Assembly (NCBI GenBank): GCA_013044035.1 | Contig: JABEVE010000106.1 | Location: forward strand, 1-56,839 | Direction of reading: 5' to 3' | DNA: 56,839 nucleotides | DNA from: Burkholderiales bacterium | Lineage (GTDB): Bacteria > Pseudomonadota > Gammaproteobacteria > Burkholderiales > Burkholderiaceae_C | Part shown: positions 8,375 to 17,902 of the stretch, piece by piece | Layout of the letters: each line of letters opens with the position of its first letter | How positions within the stretch are numbered: position 1 is the first letter of the stretch | The notes under the pieces: generated by a model | Database searches by the model: none | The model's input: only the letters and a program-made list of their open reading frames with translations | Told to the model about the DNA's origin: nothing | Position numbers and translations under genes: made by a program

Positions 8375-9262
8375 TCAGCGCCCCAACGCCACCGCAGCAA
8401 GCAAGCTCAGCGCAATCAGGCCCGCGGCCAGCCAGGCCCAGGCCTGCCAGCGCAGGGTGCCGCTCAGGCCGTCTGGCGGCTGGGTGGAGAGCAGGAAAAT
8501 GCGCCGCCCCGTCGGCTTGCGCAACACGTGGGTCTGCGGCCGCGCGGCCTGCTCGCGCCGGGCTTGTTCCACCTGCAGCTGGGCGGCGGCGCGCAGCTGC
8601 GCGAACTCGGCGGCGTCGAGCTCGCCGTCACGGTTGGCGTCGAAGGCGGCGCGCTGGCGCGGGTCGGTCTTCAAGGCGATGACGCGTTCGCGCACATCGT
8701 CCTGCGGCGAGGTCTGCAGCGGGTCCAGGCTCTCGAACTGGCCGAGGGCGTAGAGCTTGTCGCCCGGCAAAATCAGTTCCTCCGTGTAGCGGTGGTCGGC
8801 ATCGCCGGACCACAACACCGCGCCCGGCGACTCGGGCACGAACTGCGGCGTGGCCCCGACCCAGGTGCGCTTATCGCGTGCGCGCACCTCGGCGCCGTCG
8901 GGGTCGACGATGCACCGCCCGCTGCCGTCGTCGAGCCAGAACTGGGCGTCGCTCACGCCCTGCTGTTCCACCTCCCAGCCCGAATTGCCGCCCTCGCCCT
9001 TGCGCCGTTCGACGCGGAAGCGGTACCAGGCGCAGAGCGCTCCGGTGAGCGGTGCGTGCAGCGGCACGTCGGGCGGCAGCGCCTGACCGATGAGTTCCAC
9101 ATAGCCCTGCGCGGCTGAACGGATGCGTGCAGTGGGCATGTCTTCCATCAGCCGCCGGCGCCGCTGCAGGCGGAAGAACTGCACCGCGCCGATGGCCGCG
9201 ACGGCCAGCAACAGGGCGACGCCTTCCGGGTTGTGCTGCAGCCAGCGCACCAAGGCGGTCAC
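8375..9262 (-). CDS. GIDE-domain membrane protein with an EF-hand loop
   Basis: A 295-residue membrane protein with one hydrophobic segment near the N-terminus (about 13-31) and one near the C-terminus (about 270-292). The middle resembles the GIDE domain (bacterial relatives of the MULAN/MAPL ubiquitin ligases, without the RING): LTGALCAWYRFRVERR, DDGSGRCIVDPDGAEV and ELILPGDKLYALGQFE. Residues 208-219 form a full EF-hand calcium loop (DANRDGELDAAE), followed by an Ala/Gln/Arg-rich, probably helical stretch. It is followed by GLTG-type C-terminal hydrophobic residues. The gene sits 60 bases downstream of lemA on the same strand, a pairing known for GIDE and LemA genes. The molecular function is unknown. 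Confidence 0.8.
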   Translation of the reverse strand: MTALVRWLQHNPEGVALLLAVAAIGAVQFFRLQRRRRLMEDMPTARIRSAAQGYVELIGQALPPDVPLHAPLTGALCAWYRFRVERRKGEGGNSGWEVEQQGVSDAQFWLDDGSGRCIVDPDGAEVRARDKRTWVGATPQFVPESPGAVLWSGDADHRYTEELILPGDKLYALGQFESLDPLQTSPQDDVRERVIALKTDPRQRAAFDANRDGELDAAEFAQLRAAAQLQVEQARREQAARPQTHVLRKPTGRRIFLLSTQPPDGLSGTLRWQAWAWLAAGLIALSLLAAVALGR

Positions 9263-9322
9263 GGCGCGGCGTGGAACGCAGCAGGCCGGGAGAACGTGTT
9301 GCGCGAAGCCACCGTGCCGCGC

Positions 9323-9907
9323 TCAGGCGCCGGAGCCGATCTGGCCGAACAGCTCCTTGAGGTCGACGTCGGCCTTCTCGGCATCGACCACCTTGAACAG
9401 GATGGTCGGCAGGAAGCCGAACAGCCGCGCCACCAGCACGTCGGGGAACTGCTCGACGCGCACATTGTTGGCGTTGACGGCGGCGTTGTAGTACTCGCGC
9501 CGGTCGGCGATACTTTCCTCCAGGCCGCTGATGCGCGCCTGCAAGTGCGCGAACGCCTCGTTGGTCTTGAGGTCCGGATAGGCCTCTGCCACCGCGAACA
9601 GGCGCGCCAGGCCGCTGCGCATTTCGCCCTCGGCGCGGCTCAGCGCGCCCACGTTGTGGGCCTGCCGTGCGTCCTGCACCTGCTGACGCGCGCGCACCAC
9701 GTGCGTGAGGGTTTCCTGCTCGAAATGCATGGACTGGCGGCAGACCTCCACCAGCTTGGGCAGCTCGTCGTGGCGCTGCTTGAGCAGCACGTCGATGTTC
9801 GACCAGGCTTGCGCCACGGCGTGCTTGAGCCCGACGAGGTTGTTGTAGATCATCACGCCGTAGAACAGCAAGGCGACGAGCAGGGCGATCAGGACGGCGA
9901 GGAACAT
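9323..9907 (-). CDS. lemA: LemA family protein
   Basis: A 194-residue protein with one N-terminal membrane helix (FLAVLIALLVALLFYGVMIY) and a long helical body typical of LemA: NNLVGLKHAVAQAWSNIDVL, LKQRHDELPKLVEV, ISGLEESIADRREYYN and the family signature FPDVLVARLFGF. The function of LemA proteins is not established; they are small membrane-anchored helical bundles. The reading frame extends further upstream, but homology begins at the ATG at 9907, and the longer form would put charged residues ahead of the membrane helix. It is divergent from ychF and probably co-transcribed with the GIDE gene. Confidence 0.92.
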   Translation of the reverse strand: MFLAVLIALLVALLFYGVMIYNNLVGLKHAVAQAWSNIDVLLKQRHDELPKLVEVCRQSMHFEQETLTHVVRARQQVQDARQAHNVGALSRAEGEMRSGLARLFAVAEAYPDLKTNEAFAHLQARISGLEESIADRREYYNAAVNANNVRVEQFPDVLVARLFGFLPTILFKVVDAEKADVDLKELFGQIGSGA

Positions 9908-10006
9908 GGCGGAATCTGACAGGGCACGCGCAAATGCGCAAACGTAACAAATCCTAACAAGGCTGGACCGCCGCACGGCGCGCTCTGTCCGCCATAGGTG
10001 GCCTCC

Positions 10007-10012
10007 TACAAT
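10007..10012 (+). promoter_or_regulatory. Candidate -10 element of ychF
   Basis: TACAAT lies 29 bases upstream of the ychF start. No good -35 hexamer is seen at the usual distance. Assigned by position and similarity to TATAAT only. Confidence 0.35.
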
Positions 10013-10041
10013 GCGCGCTTTGCCCCCCCAAACCACCTGCC

Positions 10042-11133
10042 ATGAGCCTTAAATGCGGCATCGTCGGCCTGCCCAACGTGGGCAAGTCCACCCTGTTCAA
10101 CGCGCTGACCCAAAGCGCGATTCCCGCTGAAAACTACCCCTTCTGCACCATCGAGCCCAACGTGGGCGTGGTGGAGGTGCCCGATGCGCGCATGGGGCAG
10201 CTAGCGGCCATCGTCAAGCCGCAGCGCATCGTGGCGGCCGTGGTGGAGTTCGTCGATATCGCCGGTCTGGTGGCGGGCGCCTCGCAGGGCGAGGGGTTGG
10301 GCAATCAGTTTCTTGCGCACATCCGCGAAACCGATGCCATCGTCAACGTCGTGCGCTGCTTCGACGACGAGAACGTCATCCATGTGGCCGGCCGCATCGA
10401 CCCGCTGGCGGATCTTGCCGTGATCCAGACCGAGCTGTGCCTGGCCGACCTCAGCACCGTGGAAAAGGCCATCCATCGGCTGAACAAACAAGGCCGCTCC
10501 GGGGACAAGGACGCGCTGAAAACCGCTGAGCTGCTGCAGCGCTGTGAACAGGCACTGAACCAGGCGCAGCCCGTCCGCGCCATGGGTTTGTCCGACGACG
10601 AGATGGCGCTGATCCGGCCGCTATGCCTGATCACCGCCAAACCGGCGATGTTCGTCGGCAACGTGATGGAAGACGGTTTCAGCGACAACCCCCATCTCGA
10701 CAGTCTGCGCGACTACGCGGCAAAGGAGAACGCGCCTGTCGTGGCCATTTGCGCCAAGCTGGAAAGCGAGCTGGCTGGCATGTCGGCGGAAGAAAAGCAG
10801 GAATTCCTTGCCGAGCTGGGCCAGGACGAACCCGGGCTGCACCGCCTCATACGCGCCGGCTACAGCCTGCTCGGCCTGCAGACTTACTTCACCGCTGGCG
10901 TGAAGGAAGTGCGCGCCTGGACCATCCCCATTGGTGCCACCGCACCCCAGGCGGCCGGCGTGATCCACACCGACTTCGAACGCGGCTTCATCCGCGCCCA
11001 GACCATCGGCTTCGACGACTACATCAAGCACAACGGCGAGCAGGGCGCCAAGGATGCCGGCCGGATGCGCGCCGAAGGCAAGGACTATGTGGTGAAAGAC
11101 GGCGACGTCCTGAACTTCCTGTTCAACGTCTGA
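10042..11133 (+). CDS. ychF: YchF family ATPase (Obg-related P-loop protein)
   Basis: A 363-residue translation-associated P-loop NTPase found in nearly all bacteria. The P-loop is GLPNVGKST (residues 8-16), followed by [15 protein letters not shown] and the G3 region [17 protein letters not shown]. The position normally holding NKxD reads NVME, the NxxE variant that makes YchF prefer ATP over GTP. The C-terminal TGS-like domain ends [18 protein letters not shown]. It binds ribosomes and is linked to oxidative stress in other bacteria. Length and start match the family exactly. It is transcribed away from lemA. Confidence 0.97.
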   Translation: MSLKCGIVGLPNVGKSTLFNALTQSAIPAENYPFCTIEPNVGVVEVPDARMGQLAAIVKPQRIVAAVVEFVDIAGLVAGASQGEGLGNQFLAHIRETDAIVNVVRCFDDENVIHVAGRIDPLADLAVIQTELCLADLSTVEKAIHRLNKQGRSGDKDALKTAELLQRCEQALNQAQPVRAMGLSDDEMALIRPLCLITAKPAMFVGNVMEDGFSDNPHLDSLRDYAAKENAPVVAICAKLESELAGMSAEEKQEFLAELGQDEPGLHRLIRAGYSLLGLQTYFTAGVKEVRAWTIPIGATAPQAAGVIHTDFERGFIRAQTIGFDDYIKHNGEQGAKDAGRMRAEGKDYVVKDGDVLNFLFNV

Positions 11134-11330
11134 GCCGTGGACGACGCGAGAAGCCAAGGACCTGTATCATGTGGGAAGTAGATATGCACAAGGTTGTCGT
11201 TTTGCAGGTTTTTGCTGTTCACTGCCGCTCCCCGCGGCAAGCCCGGTTGAATCCCCCAAGTGATGTTCTTGCGTGTTTCTGCACTGCGGCGGCATGTGCT
11301 GCGCAGCATTTGAAAAAGTAAGGAATGATC

Positions 11331-11540
11331 ATGGCGACCCAAACGGGCATTGTGAAATGGTTCAACGAAGGCAAGGGCTTCGGCTTCATTGCCCAGGATG
11401 GCGGCGACGCCGACCTGTTCGTCCATTTCAGCGAAATTCAAGGCAGCGGCTTCAAGACCCTGACCGAAAACCAACGCGTCGAATTCGAAGTCAAGCAGGG
11501 CCAGAAAGGCCTGCAGGCTTCCAACGTGCGTCCGGTCTGA
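11331..11540 (+). CDS. Cold-shock domain protein
   Basis: A 69-residue single cold-shock domain protein. The RNA-binding motifs RNP1 (GKGFGFI) and RNP2 (LFVHF) are both present. An ATG also exists at 11325, but AGGA at 11321-11324 is directly against it and is 6 bases from the ATG at 11331, so the second is the better start. A leader of nearly 200 bases separates it from ychF; such long leaders are common in csp genes and often control translation. No cold-specific element could be confirmed by eye. A strong terminator follows. Confidence 0.95.
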   Translation: MATQTGIVKWFNEGKGFGFIAQDGGDADLFVHFSEIQGSGFKTLTENQRVEFEVKQGQKGLQASNVRPV

Positions 11541-11562
11541 TTTTCGACCCAGCCGTTGGCTG

Positions 11563-11593
11563 AAAAACCGCGACTTCGGTCGCGGTTTTTTTT
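11563..11593 (+). terminator. Rho-independent terminator of the cold-shock gene
   Basis: A perfect 8-base stem ACCGCGAC/GTCGCGGT (11567-11574 and 11579-11586) closes on the very stable TTCG tetraloop. It is preceded by an A-tract and followed by seven Ts. It is placed 22 bases after the csp stop codon. Confidence 0.93.
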
Positions 11594-11674
11594 CGCCCGC
11601 GTTTTTTTCGCCGCGTTGGCGCCGGTACTCCAGCCAGTGCCATGCTGAAAATCCGGGTCCAACCCAGGGATGCC

Positions 11675-12379
11675 TCAGGCGCCGACGCTGATGTCCAGCA
11701 CGCCCACGCCATCCACGCCGCCGCGCAGGCAGTCGCCGCGCTGCACCGGCCCGACACCGGCGGGCGTGCCGCTGAAGATGAGGTCGCCAGCTTCCAGCCG
11801 GAACAGGCACGAAAGATGGGCGATGATTTCAGGCACACTCCAGATCATGTCGCCCAGCTTGCCACGTTGGCGTGATGCACCGTTCACTTCCAACCAGATC
11901 GCCGCGCTCGGTGCCAGCGCGACCCCCTGGGCTGGCACCAGCGCTGAGCAGGGCGCCGCGGCATCGAAGGCCTTGCCCACCTCCCAGGGACGACCGAGCT
12001 TCTTTGCCTGCGCCTGCAAGTCGCGGCGCGTCAAGTCAAGCCCCACGGCATAACCCCAGACATGGCCGAGCGCCGCGTCCACCGCAATGTCCCGGCCACC
12101 TTGGCCGATGGCCACCACCAGTTCAATCTCGTGGTGCACGTCGCTGCTGGCCGGCGGATAGGGAAACACGCCGCCGCTGCCCAGCAACGCGTCGGGCGTT
12201 TTCATGAAAAAGAACGGCGGTTCTCGCGCTGGGTCGTGGCCCATTTCGCGCGCATGTTCGGCGTAATTGCGCCCCACGCAATACACCCGACGGACCGGGA
12301 ATCGCTCGAGACTGCCCACCACGGGCAGGCTGGGGACCACGGGTGCAAAGACATAGCTGGGTTCGGCTTGCAAGGACAT
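11675..12379 (-). CDS. Fumarylacetoacetate hydrolase family protein, fumarylpyruvate hydrolase-like
   Basis: A 234-residue member of the FAH family, metal-dependent C-C hydrolases of aromatic degradation. Recognisable are [33 protein letters not shown], the metal-binding region [28 protein letters not shown] and [15 protein letters not shown]. The short single-domain form and these motifs fit the fumarylpyruvate hydrolase branch (gentisate pathway), but no other gentisate gene is nearby, so the substrate is uncertain. The frame is open for another 90 codons upstream; the ATG at 12379 ([11 protein letters not shown]) is chosen because homology starts just after it. A 9-base tandem repeat (CGATGGGAT twice, 12393-12410) sits in its leader. 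Confidence 0.85.
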   Translation of the reverse strand: MSLQAEPSYVFAPVVPSLPVVGSLERFPVRRVYCVGRNYAEHAREMGHDPAREPPFFFMKTPDALLGSGGVFPYPPASSDVHHEIELVVAIGQGGRDIAVDAALGHVWGYAVGLDLTRRDLQAQAKKLGRPWEVGKAFDAAAPCSALVPAQGVALAPSAAIWLEVNGASRQRGKLGDMIWSVPEIIAHLSCLFRLEAGDLIFSGTPAGVGPVQRGDCLRGGVDGVGVLDISVGA

Positions 12380-12651
12380 GGCTGGATGGCTCCGATGGGA
12401 TCGATGGGATCGTGACGCACCGGCCCCGATTTGCCGACAGGCAGGCGGCCAGCTTGTGCGTCCAGCCGAAAGCTTAGGACAACACCCACCATCCAGACCC
12501 GACACCAGCGCGTTCGCCGCATTCCCCGATCTCCCACCATCAGCCTTCGCCGCGCAGTCGCGGCCAGGACACTCGCCTCGACGCCGGCGCCGGCAAAAGA
12601 CGAGCGACCCACGTAGGATGGCGGGCTGACATTCATACGCCTCCAACAAAC

Positions 12652-13533
12652 ATGAACCCCGGCGTGGCTTACGCCCTGGGCGCCTACACTTTGTGGGGCC
12701 TGTTTCCGCTGTATTTCAAGCTGTTGCACCAGGTGCCAGACCTGCAAATTCTGGCTCACCGCATGGTGTGGTCCTTGCTGCTGGTGTTTCTCATCCTGTT
12801 GGTGCTCAAGCGCTGGGCCTGGATGCAACTGCTGCGCGAGCAGCCCGCGGTGCTGGCGCGCTTCACCGGCAGCGCCTTGCTGCTGGCCTGCAACTGGGGC
12901 ACCTACATCTGGGCCGTGAACCACGACCATGTGGTCGAGGCCAGTCTGGGTTACTACATCAACCCGCTGCTGAACGTGGCGCTGGGCACTTTCATCCTGC
13001 ATGAGCGCCTGCGGCCGGCACAATGGCTCGCCGTCGGCATCGCGGCGCTGGGGGTGGGCTGGATGACGACCGAAGTGGGCCATGTGTCGTGGATCGCCCT
13101 GGCCCTGGCGTTCAGCTTTGCCGGCTACAGCCTGCTGCGCAAGACGGCGCCGCTGGGCTCGCTCGAAGGTCTGGCTGTGGAAACCGCGGTGCTGTTTCCG
13201 CTGGCGCTGGCCTATCTGGCCTGGGAAAGCGCGCAGGGCGCGAATGTGTTCGCCAGCGGCGACTGGAGCCTGCGCTGGCTGCTCGTCGCCGCCGGACCGG
13301 TGACCACCATTCCGCTGCTGCTGTTCGCTGCCGGGGCGCGGCGCATGCCGTTCTCGCTGCTGGGCATCCTGCAATACCTCACCCCCACCATCCTGCTTGC
13401 GTTGGGAGTCTGGCTGTATCACGAGCCTTTTGGCACGACCAGGGCCATCGGCTTCGGGCTGGTGTGGGCCGGCATCACCGTGTATGTGGTGGAGGGCCTG
13501 CTGTCCCTGCGGGCAAGGCGCTACGCCGCTTAA
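12652..13533 (+). CDS. rarD: EamA/RarD family transporter
   Basis: A 293-residue inner-membrane protein with about ten hydrophobic segments, of the drug/metabolite transporter superfamily. The N-terminus [20 protein letters not shown], the AHRMVWSL segment, [20 protein letters not shown] and [12 protein letters not shown] are typical of RarD. E. coli RarD has been reported as chloramphenicol-related, but natural substrates are unknown. It is divergent from the FAH-type gene, with about 270 bases between them. Confidence 0.92.
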   Translation: MNPGVAYALGAYTLWGLFPLYFKLLHQVPDLQILAHRMVWSLLLVFLILLVLKRWAWMQLLREQPAVLARFTGSALLLACNWGTYIWAVNHDHVVEASLGYYINPLLNVALGTFILHERLRPAQWLAVGIAALGVGWMTTEVGHVSWIALALAFSFAGYSLLRKTAPLGSLEGLAVETAVLFPLALAYLAWESAQGANVFASGDWSLRWLLVAAGPVTTIPLLLFAAGARRMPFSLLGILQYLTPTILLALGVWLYHEPFGTTRAIGFGLVWAGITVYVVEGLLSLRARRYAA

Positions 13534-13550
13534 ACCCGAGCCGGCCCGCC

Positions 13551-13823
13551 TCAGCGGCGGGCGCGCCGGCAGGTGAGCACGCTGGCGGCGACGGCTGCGG
13601 CCAGGGTGCTGGCGTAGTCGAGCACGGCACCATCACGCAGCAAACCACTGCCGACCAGGACGAGATGCGTCACGAGTGCGGCCAGCGCCGCCCGGCATAC
13701 CTGTCGGCTCAGCGTCGAGGCGCAGGGCCGCAGTACCCTCAGGCTGACCGCGCCGATGGCGCCACCCACCACCAGGGGCATGACGCTGGTGCCCGCCAGC
13801 CACATCAGCAAGAGGCTCAACAT
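13551..13823 (-). CDS. Small hypothetical membrane protein
   Basis: A 90-residue protein with two or three hydrophobic stretches (LLLMWLAGTSVMPLVVGGAIG, ALAALVTHLVLVG and TLAAAVAASVLT) and a basic C-terminal end. No family was recognised. The frame continues 42 codons further upstream, but that part is hydrophilic and His-rich and looks unlike a real N-terminus; the ATG at 13823 fits a membrane protein better. It is convergent with rarD. It could be a holin-like or conserved small membrane protein; no function is claimed. Confidence 0.5.
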   Translation of the reverse strand: MLSLLLMWLAGTSVMPLVVGGAIGAVSLRVLRPCASTLSRQVCRAALAALVTHLVLVGSGLLRDGAVLDYASTLAAAVAASVLTCRRARR

Positions 13824-13985
13824 GCGGCGGACATCCAAAACCCTTGCTGGAGCGTTATGCCCTTTGCAGTCGCTGGTGGTGGAAAAACAATGGTCATGGT
13901 CGAGTTTGCGGCGCGCATGGATATGGATGCCTGGCATCGACAACTGCATTGACCTGCATCAGCCGCACGGAGTGCCATCCATTCG

Positions 13986-13991
13986 TAAAAT
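13986..13991 (+). promoter_or_regulatory. Candidate -10 element of hemA
   Basis: TAAAAT followed by AG, 12 bases before the hemA start. The same TAAAATAG string precedes erpA at 25135. A TTGACC hexamer at 13949 is too far upstream (31 bases) to be its -35. Confidence 0.35.
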
Positions 13992-14003
13992 AGCCAACTC
14001 ACT

Positions 14004-15341
14004 ATGTTATTAGCCGCCGTTGGAGTCAACCACCAGACCGCGCCACTCGATGTGCGCGAGCGTCTCGCATTTTCGGCCGACGGTCTGAAGGATGCGCTGC
14101 GCACGTTGCGCGACAACCTGGCTGCGCGCCGGGGCGGCAGCGAAGGCGCGGTGGAAGCGGCCATCCTCTCCACCTGCAACCGCACCGAAATTTACTGCGC
14201 CGCCGAGGCCGACCCGCGCGAGGCGCTGGTGCATTGGCTGGCGCAGTCGCGCGCGCTGCGCGAAGGCGACTTGATCGACCACAGCTACCGCCTGGTGCAG
14301 GACGACACTGTGCGCCACGCCTTTCGCGTCGCCAGCGGGCTCGACTCCATGGTGTTGGGCGAGCCCCAGATCCTCGGCCAGATGAAAGACGCGGTGCGCG
14401 CCGCGACCGACACCGGCACCCTGGGCAGCACCCTGGGGCAGATGTTCCAGCGCACCTTTGCCGTGGCCAAGGAGGTGCGCAGCGCCACCGCAATCGGCAC
14501 GCATTCGGTGAGCATGGCCGCCGCCAGCGTGAAGCTGGCGGAAACCGTCTTCGAGGACCTGGCCGACTGCCGCGTGCTGTTCATCGGCGCCGGCGACATG
14601 ATCGAACTCGTCGCCACCCATTTCTCGGCGCGCAAGCCGCGCTTCATGGCCATTGCCAACCGCACGCTGGAGCGCGGCGCCAAGCTGGCAGCGCAGTTCA
14701 GCGCCGAAGCCATGCGCCTGGCCGATGTGCCGCAGCGCCTGCCCGAGTTCGACGTGGTCGTCACGTCCACGGCCAGCACCCTGCCCATCATCGGCCTGGG
14801 CGCGGCCGAGCGCATGGTCAAGCAGCGCCGCCACAAGCCTGTGGTGATGGTCGATCTGGCCGTGCCGCGCGATATCGAGGCCGAGGTCGGCGAGTTGCCC
14901 GACGTCTATCTCTACACCGTGGACGACCTCACCGAACTCGTGCGCACCAACAGCGAGAAGCGCCAGGCCGCGGTGCAACAGGCCGAGGCCATCATCGAAA
15001 CCCGGGTGCAGGGCTTCTTGCAGTGGATGGACAGCCGCGAACAAGTGCCGCTGATTCTGCAACTGCAAGACGTCAGCCGCCAGTGGCAGGCCGCCGAACT
15101 CGACCGCGCGCGCCGGCAACTGGCGCGTGGTGAAGACGCCGAGGAGGTACTCGACATGCTGGCGCGCAATCTGTCGCAAAAGTTCATGCACAACGCCTAC
15201 GCCGCCATGCACCACAGCAACCCCGCGCACCGCGAGCAAGTCGCACGCGCGGTGCAGCGTTTGTTTCTCGCGCCGCACCGCGGCTGCGGCAGCAATGGCG
15301 ATGGTGGCGACGGCCGCGGCAAGGACGCCAACAACAGCTAG
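14004..15341 (+). CDS. hemA: Glutamyl-tRNA reductase
   Basis: Reduces glutamyl-tRNA(Glu) to glutamate-1-semialdehyde, the first committed step of tetrapyrrole synthesis by the C5 route. The N-terminus [20 protein letters not shown] and the catalytic cysteine region [10 protein letters not shown] are present, as are [13 protein letters not shown], the NADPH-binding [13 protein letters not shown] and the substrate-recognition [16 protein letters not shown]. The 445-residue length is slightly longer than usual because of a Gly/Asp-rich tail ([19 protein letters not shown]). It heads the conserved block hemA-prfA-prmC-grxD-ubiX. Confidence 0.97.
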   Translation: MLLAAVGVNHQTAPLDVRERLAFSADGLKDALRTLRDNLAARRGGSEGAVEAAILSTCNRTEIYCAAEADPREALVHWLAQSRALREGDLIDHSYRLVQDDTVRHAFRVASGLDSMVLGEPQILGQMKDAVRAATDTGTLGSTLGQMFQRTFAVAKEVRSATAIGTHSVSMAAASVKLAETVFEDLADCRVLFIGAGDMIELVATHFSARKPRFMAIANRTLERGAKLAAQFSAEAMRLADVPQRLPEFDVVVTSTASTLPIIGLGAAERMVKQRRHKPVVMVDLAVPRDIEAEVGELPDVYLYTVDDLTELVRTNSEKRQAAVQQAEAIIETRVQGFLQWMDSREQVPLILQLQDVSRQWQAAELDRARRQLARGEDAEEVLDMLARNLSQKFMHNAYAAMHHSNPAHREQVARAVQRLFLAPHRGCGSNGDGGDGRGKDANNS

Positions 15342-15428
15342 CTGAGTTGTTGGCGCGTGCCGGGCCGCAAGCTTGCGCCGCGCGCTGCACGCGCTCATGT
15401 GTCCGCTGCGGACCTCCACATACCACCC

Positions 15429-16508
15429 ATGAAACCATCGCTACGCGACAAGCTGGCCGCCATGTTGCGCCGCATGGACGAGATCGACGCCCTGCTCGGT
15501 GCGCCGGACGGCTCCACCGACCCCGACCGCCTGCGCACCCTGGGCAGCGAGCGCGCCGAGTTGGCGCCGGTGGCCGCGTGTTATGCCGAATTGCTGCAGG
15601 CCGAAACCGCACACGCCGACGCCCAGGCACTGCTGGCCGAGCCCGAGATGCGCGCCCTGGCGCAGGACGAAATCGCATCCACGCAGCAGCGCATCATGGC
15701 GCTCGAGGCCGAACTGCAAACGGCACTGCTGCCTCGCGACGCGGACGACCGCAAGCCCGCGTTTCTCGAGGTGCGCGCCGGGACCGGGGGCGACGAGTCC
15801 GCCCTGTTCGCCGCCGACCTGCTGCGCATGTACACCCGCCATGCGGAGCGCCGCGGCTGGCGCTGCGAAGTCATCAGCCATGCCGACAGCGACCTCGGCG
15901 GCGTGAAAGAGGCCGTGGTGCGCATCAGCGGCGAGGGCGTCTACGGCCGGCTCAAGTTCGAGAGCGGCGGCCACCGCGTGCAGCGCGTGCCCGCCACCGA
16001 GTCGCAAGGGCGCATCCACACCAGCGCCGCAACCGTGGCGGTGATGCCCGAGCCCGACGCTCAAGCCGCGGTGCAGATCAACCCGGCCGAGTTGCGTATC
16101 GACACCTTCCGCGCCTCCGGCGCCGGCGGCCAGCACATCAACAAGACCGACTCGGCCGTGCGCATCACCCACCTGCCCACGGGCCTGGTGGTGGAGTGCC
16201 AGGACGACCGCTCGCAGCACCGCAACAAGGCGCAGGCGCTGGCGGTGCTGGCTGCGCGCCTGGAGCAGCGCCAGCGGCAGCAGGCGCAGGCGAAGGAAGC
16301 CGCGCAGCGCAAGAGCCTGGTCGGCAGCGGCGACCGCTCCGACCGCATCCGTACCTACAACGTGCCGCAAGGGCGCGTCACCGATCACCGCATCAATCTC
16401 ACGCTCTACAAGATCGACGCCATCCTGAACGGCGATCTCGACGAACTGCTCGACGCCCTGCACGCCGAACATCAGGCCGAGTTGCTGATGGCGCTGGGCG
16501 AGGCATGA
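15429..16508 (+). CDS. prfA: Peptide chain release factor 1
   Basis: Recognises UAA and UAG stop codons and triggers peptide release. The GGQ motif appears in [20 protein letters not shown]. Just before it is the [20 protein letters not shown] region, which carries the PxT-type stop-codon recognition sequence of RF1. The 359-residue length matches the family. The ATG at 15429 is chosen because [19 protein letters not shown] aligns with other RF1 N-termini; the frame is open further upstream. It is followed 76 bases later by prmC, which methylates the GGQ glutamine. Confidence 0.97.
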   Translation: MKPSLRDKLAAMLRRMDEIDALLGAPDGSTDPDRLRTLGSERAELAPVAACYAELLQAETAHADAQALLAEPEMRALAQDEIASTQQRIMALEAELQTALLPRDADDRKPAFLEVRAGTGGDESALFAADLLRMYTRHAERRGWRCEVISHADSDLGGVKEAVVRISGEGVYGRLKFESGGHRVQRVPATESQGRIHTSAATVAVMPEPDAQAAVQINPAELRIDTFRASGAGGQHINKTDSAVRITHLPTGLVVECQDDRSQHRNKAQALAVLAARLEQRQRQQAQAKEAAQRKSLVGSGDRSDRIRTYNVPQGRVTDHRINLTLYKIDAILNGDLDELLDALHAEHQAELLMALGEA

Positions 16509-16584
16509 ACCGCAGCGTCGTGATGGCCACCACCCATCGCCACCATCGCTACGCCACGCCCAGTCGCACAACGTGATAATGCCC

Positions 16585-17466
16585 ATGACCCTTGAAGCCT
16601 GGATGCGCCAGGCCGGCCTGGCGCGCATCGACGCGCTGGTGCTGCTGCGCGAGCTGGCCGGCATCGGCCATGCCACCTTGCTCGCGCATCCCGAAATCTC
16701 GCTGGACGCCGCGGCCCTCGGGCCGCTGGACACTGCCGCCACACGCCTGCGGGCCGGCGAACCGCTGGCTTATGTGCTGGGCTGGCGCGAGTTCTATGGC
16801 TTGCGCTTCGCGGTGAGCCCGGCCGTGCTGGTGCCGCGTCCCGAGACCGAGTTGCTGGTGGATTTCGCCCTGGCGCGCACACCACACGACGGCTACGCCA
16901 CCGTGCTCGACCTGGGCACCGGCAGCGGCGCCATCGCCGTGGCTGTGGCGCATGCACGGCCTCAGGCCGAAGTGTGGGCCGTGGACTCCAGCGCCGACGC
17001 ACTGAGGGTGGCCGCCGCCAACGCCCAAGCGCTGTTGCCGCGACCGCGCCCTGGCGGTCCGTTGCTCCTGTTGGCCGGCGACTGGTTCGCCGCGCTGCCA
17101 GCGGCTGCACCACGCTTCGACCTCATCCTCGGCAACCCGCCTTACGTCGCAGCGGGCGATCCCCACCTCGTCGCACTGGCGCACGAGCCGCAACTCGCCC
17201 TGGTGGGCCGCGCCAGCGCCGACGGCCTGGCTGACATCCGCCGCATCGTCACCATGGCGCCCGCGCATCTGGCCGCCGGCGGCTGGCTGGCCCTGGAGCA
17301 TGGCCACGACCAGGCCGCCGCCGTGCAGGCGCTGCTGCGCTCAGCGGGCCTGGTGGCGGTGCAGACCCGGCCCGACCTCGCGGGCATTGCGCGCCTGACA
17401 CTCGGACAGGCGCCAGCCAGGGCCCGCATCCGCCCGAACTCCGGCTCGAGTGCACCGATGACGTGA
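16585..17466 (+). CDS. prmC: Release factor glutamine methyltransferase
   Basis: Methylates the GGQ glutamine of release factors using S-adenosylmethionine. The SAM-binding motif VLDLGTGSGAIAVAVA and the catalytic LILGNPPYV motif are present, together with the family sequence VLVPRPETELLVDFAL. The ATG at 16585 is used; GTG at 16573 and ATG at 16579 are alternatives in the same frame. At 293 residues it is slightly long because of a tail (ARARIRPNSGSSAPMT) lacking conservation. The prfA-prmC pairing is conserved across bacteria. Confidence 0.95.
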   Translation: MTLEAWMRQAGLARIDALVLLRELAGIGHATLLAHPEISLDAAALGPLDTAATRLRAGEPLAYVLGWREFYGLRFAVSPAVLVPRPETELLVDFALARTPHDGYATVLDLGTGSGAIAVAVAHARPQAEVWAVDSSADALRVAAANAQALLPRPRPGGPLLLLAGDWFAALPAAAPRFDLILGNPPYVAAGDPHLVALAHEPQLALVGRASADGLADIRRIVTMAPAHLAAGGWLALEHGHDQAAAVQALLRSAGLVAVQTRPDLAGIARLTLGQAPARARIRPNSGSSAPMT

Positions 17467-17509
17467 ACAGCCTCTAGACCCTTCCACCGCGCTCGCCGGG
17501 ACCAAAACC

Positions 17510-17515
17510 TACAAT
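17510..17515 (+). promoter_or_regulatory. Candidate -10 element of grxD
   Basis: TACAAT, 46 bases upstream of the grxD start, in a short gap after prmC. No matching -35 element is seen. Confidence 0.3.
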
Positions 17516-17561
17516 TCCTCCATGCGGCCAAGTCCGCGTTCACCGATTTCCAGAGGCTCCC

Positions 17562-17876
17562 ATGTCCGACGTGATTCAACGCATTGACCAACTCGTCAAG
17601 TCCAACGAGGTGGTGCTGTTCATGAAAGGGACGCCGCAGTTTCCGCAATGCGGCTTTTCCGGGCGAGCGGCCCAGATTCTCAAGGCTTGCGGCGTGAACC
17701 AGTACGCCAGCGTCAACGTGCTGGAGGACCAGGAGGTGCGCGAGAGCATCAAGCAATACGCCAACTGGCCGACCATTCCGCAGCTCTATGTGAAGGGCGA
17801 ATTCGTGGGCGGCTCGGACATCATGATGGAGATGTACGAGAGCGGCGAGTTGCAGCAACTGCTGACACAGCCCTGA
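17562..17876 (+). CDS. grxD: Monothiol glutaredoxin (Grx4 type)
   Basis: A 104-residue monothiol glutaredoxin involved in iron-sulfur cluster transfer. The active-site CGFS sits in [20 protein letters not shown], and the glutathione-binding [20 protein letters not shown] is complete. The single cysteine and CGFS motif place it in the Grx4/Grx5 class rather than the dithiol class. It is likely co-expressed with ubiX, whose start lies 26 bases after the grxD stop. Confidence 0.97.
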   Translation: MSDVIQRIDQLVKSNEVVLFMKGTPQFPQCGFSGRAAQILKACGVNQYASVNVLEDQEVRESIKQYANWPTIPQLYVKGEFVGGSDIMMEMYESGELQQLLTQP

Positions 17877-17902
17877 GCGCAGCGACGCCTCCGGACCGTC
17901 GC

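Noticed and set aside
11085-11810. Minus-strand 241-codon frame over the cold-shock gene
   Set aside because: It crosses the csp gene and its terminator and shows no domain.
12393-12410. CGATGGGAT tandem repeat as part of a CRISPR or larger repeat array
   Set aside because: Only two 9-base copies without spacers; it is a minor duplication in a leader.
14010-15419. A 469-codon minus-strand frame opposite hemA
   Set aside because: hemA is unmistakable; the minus frame is a GC-driven shadow.
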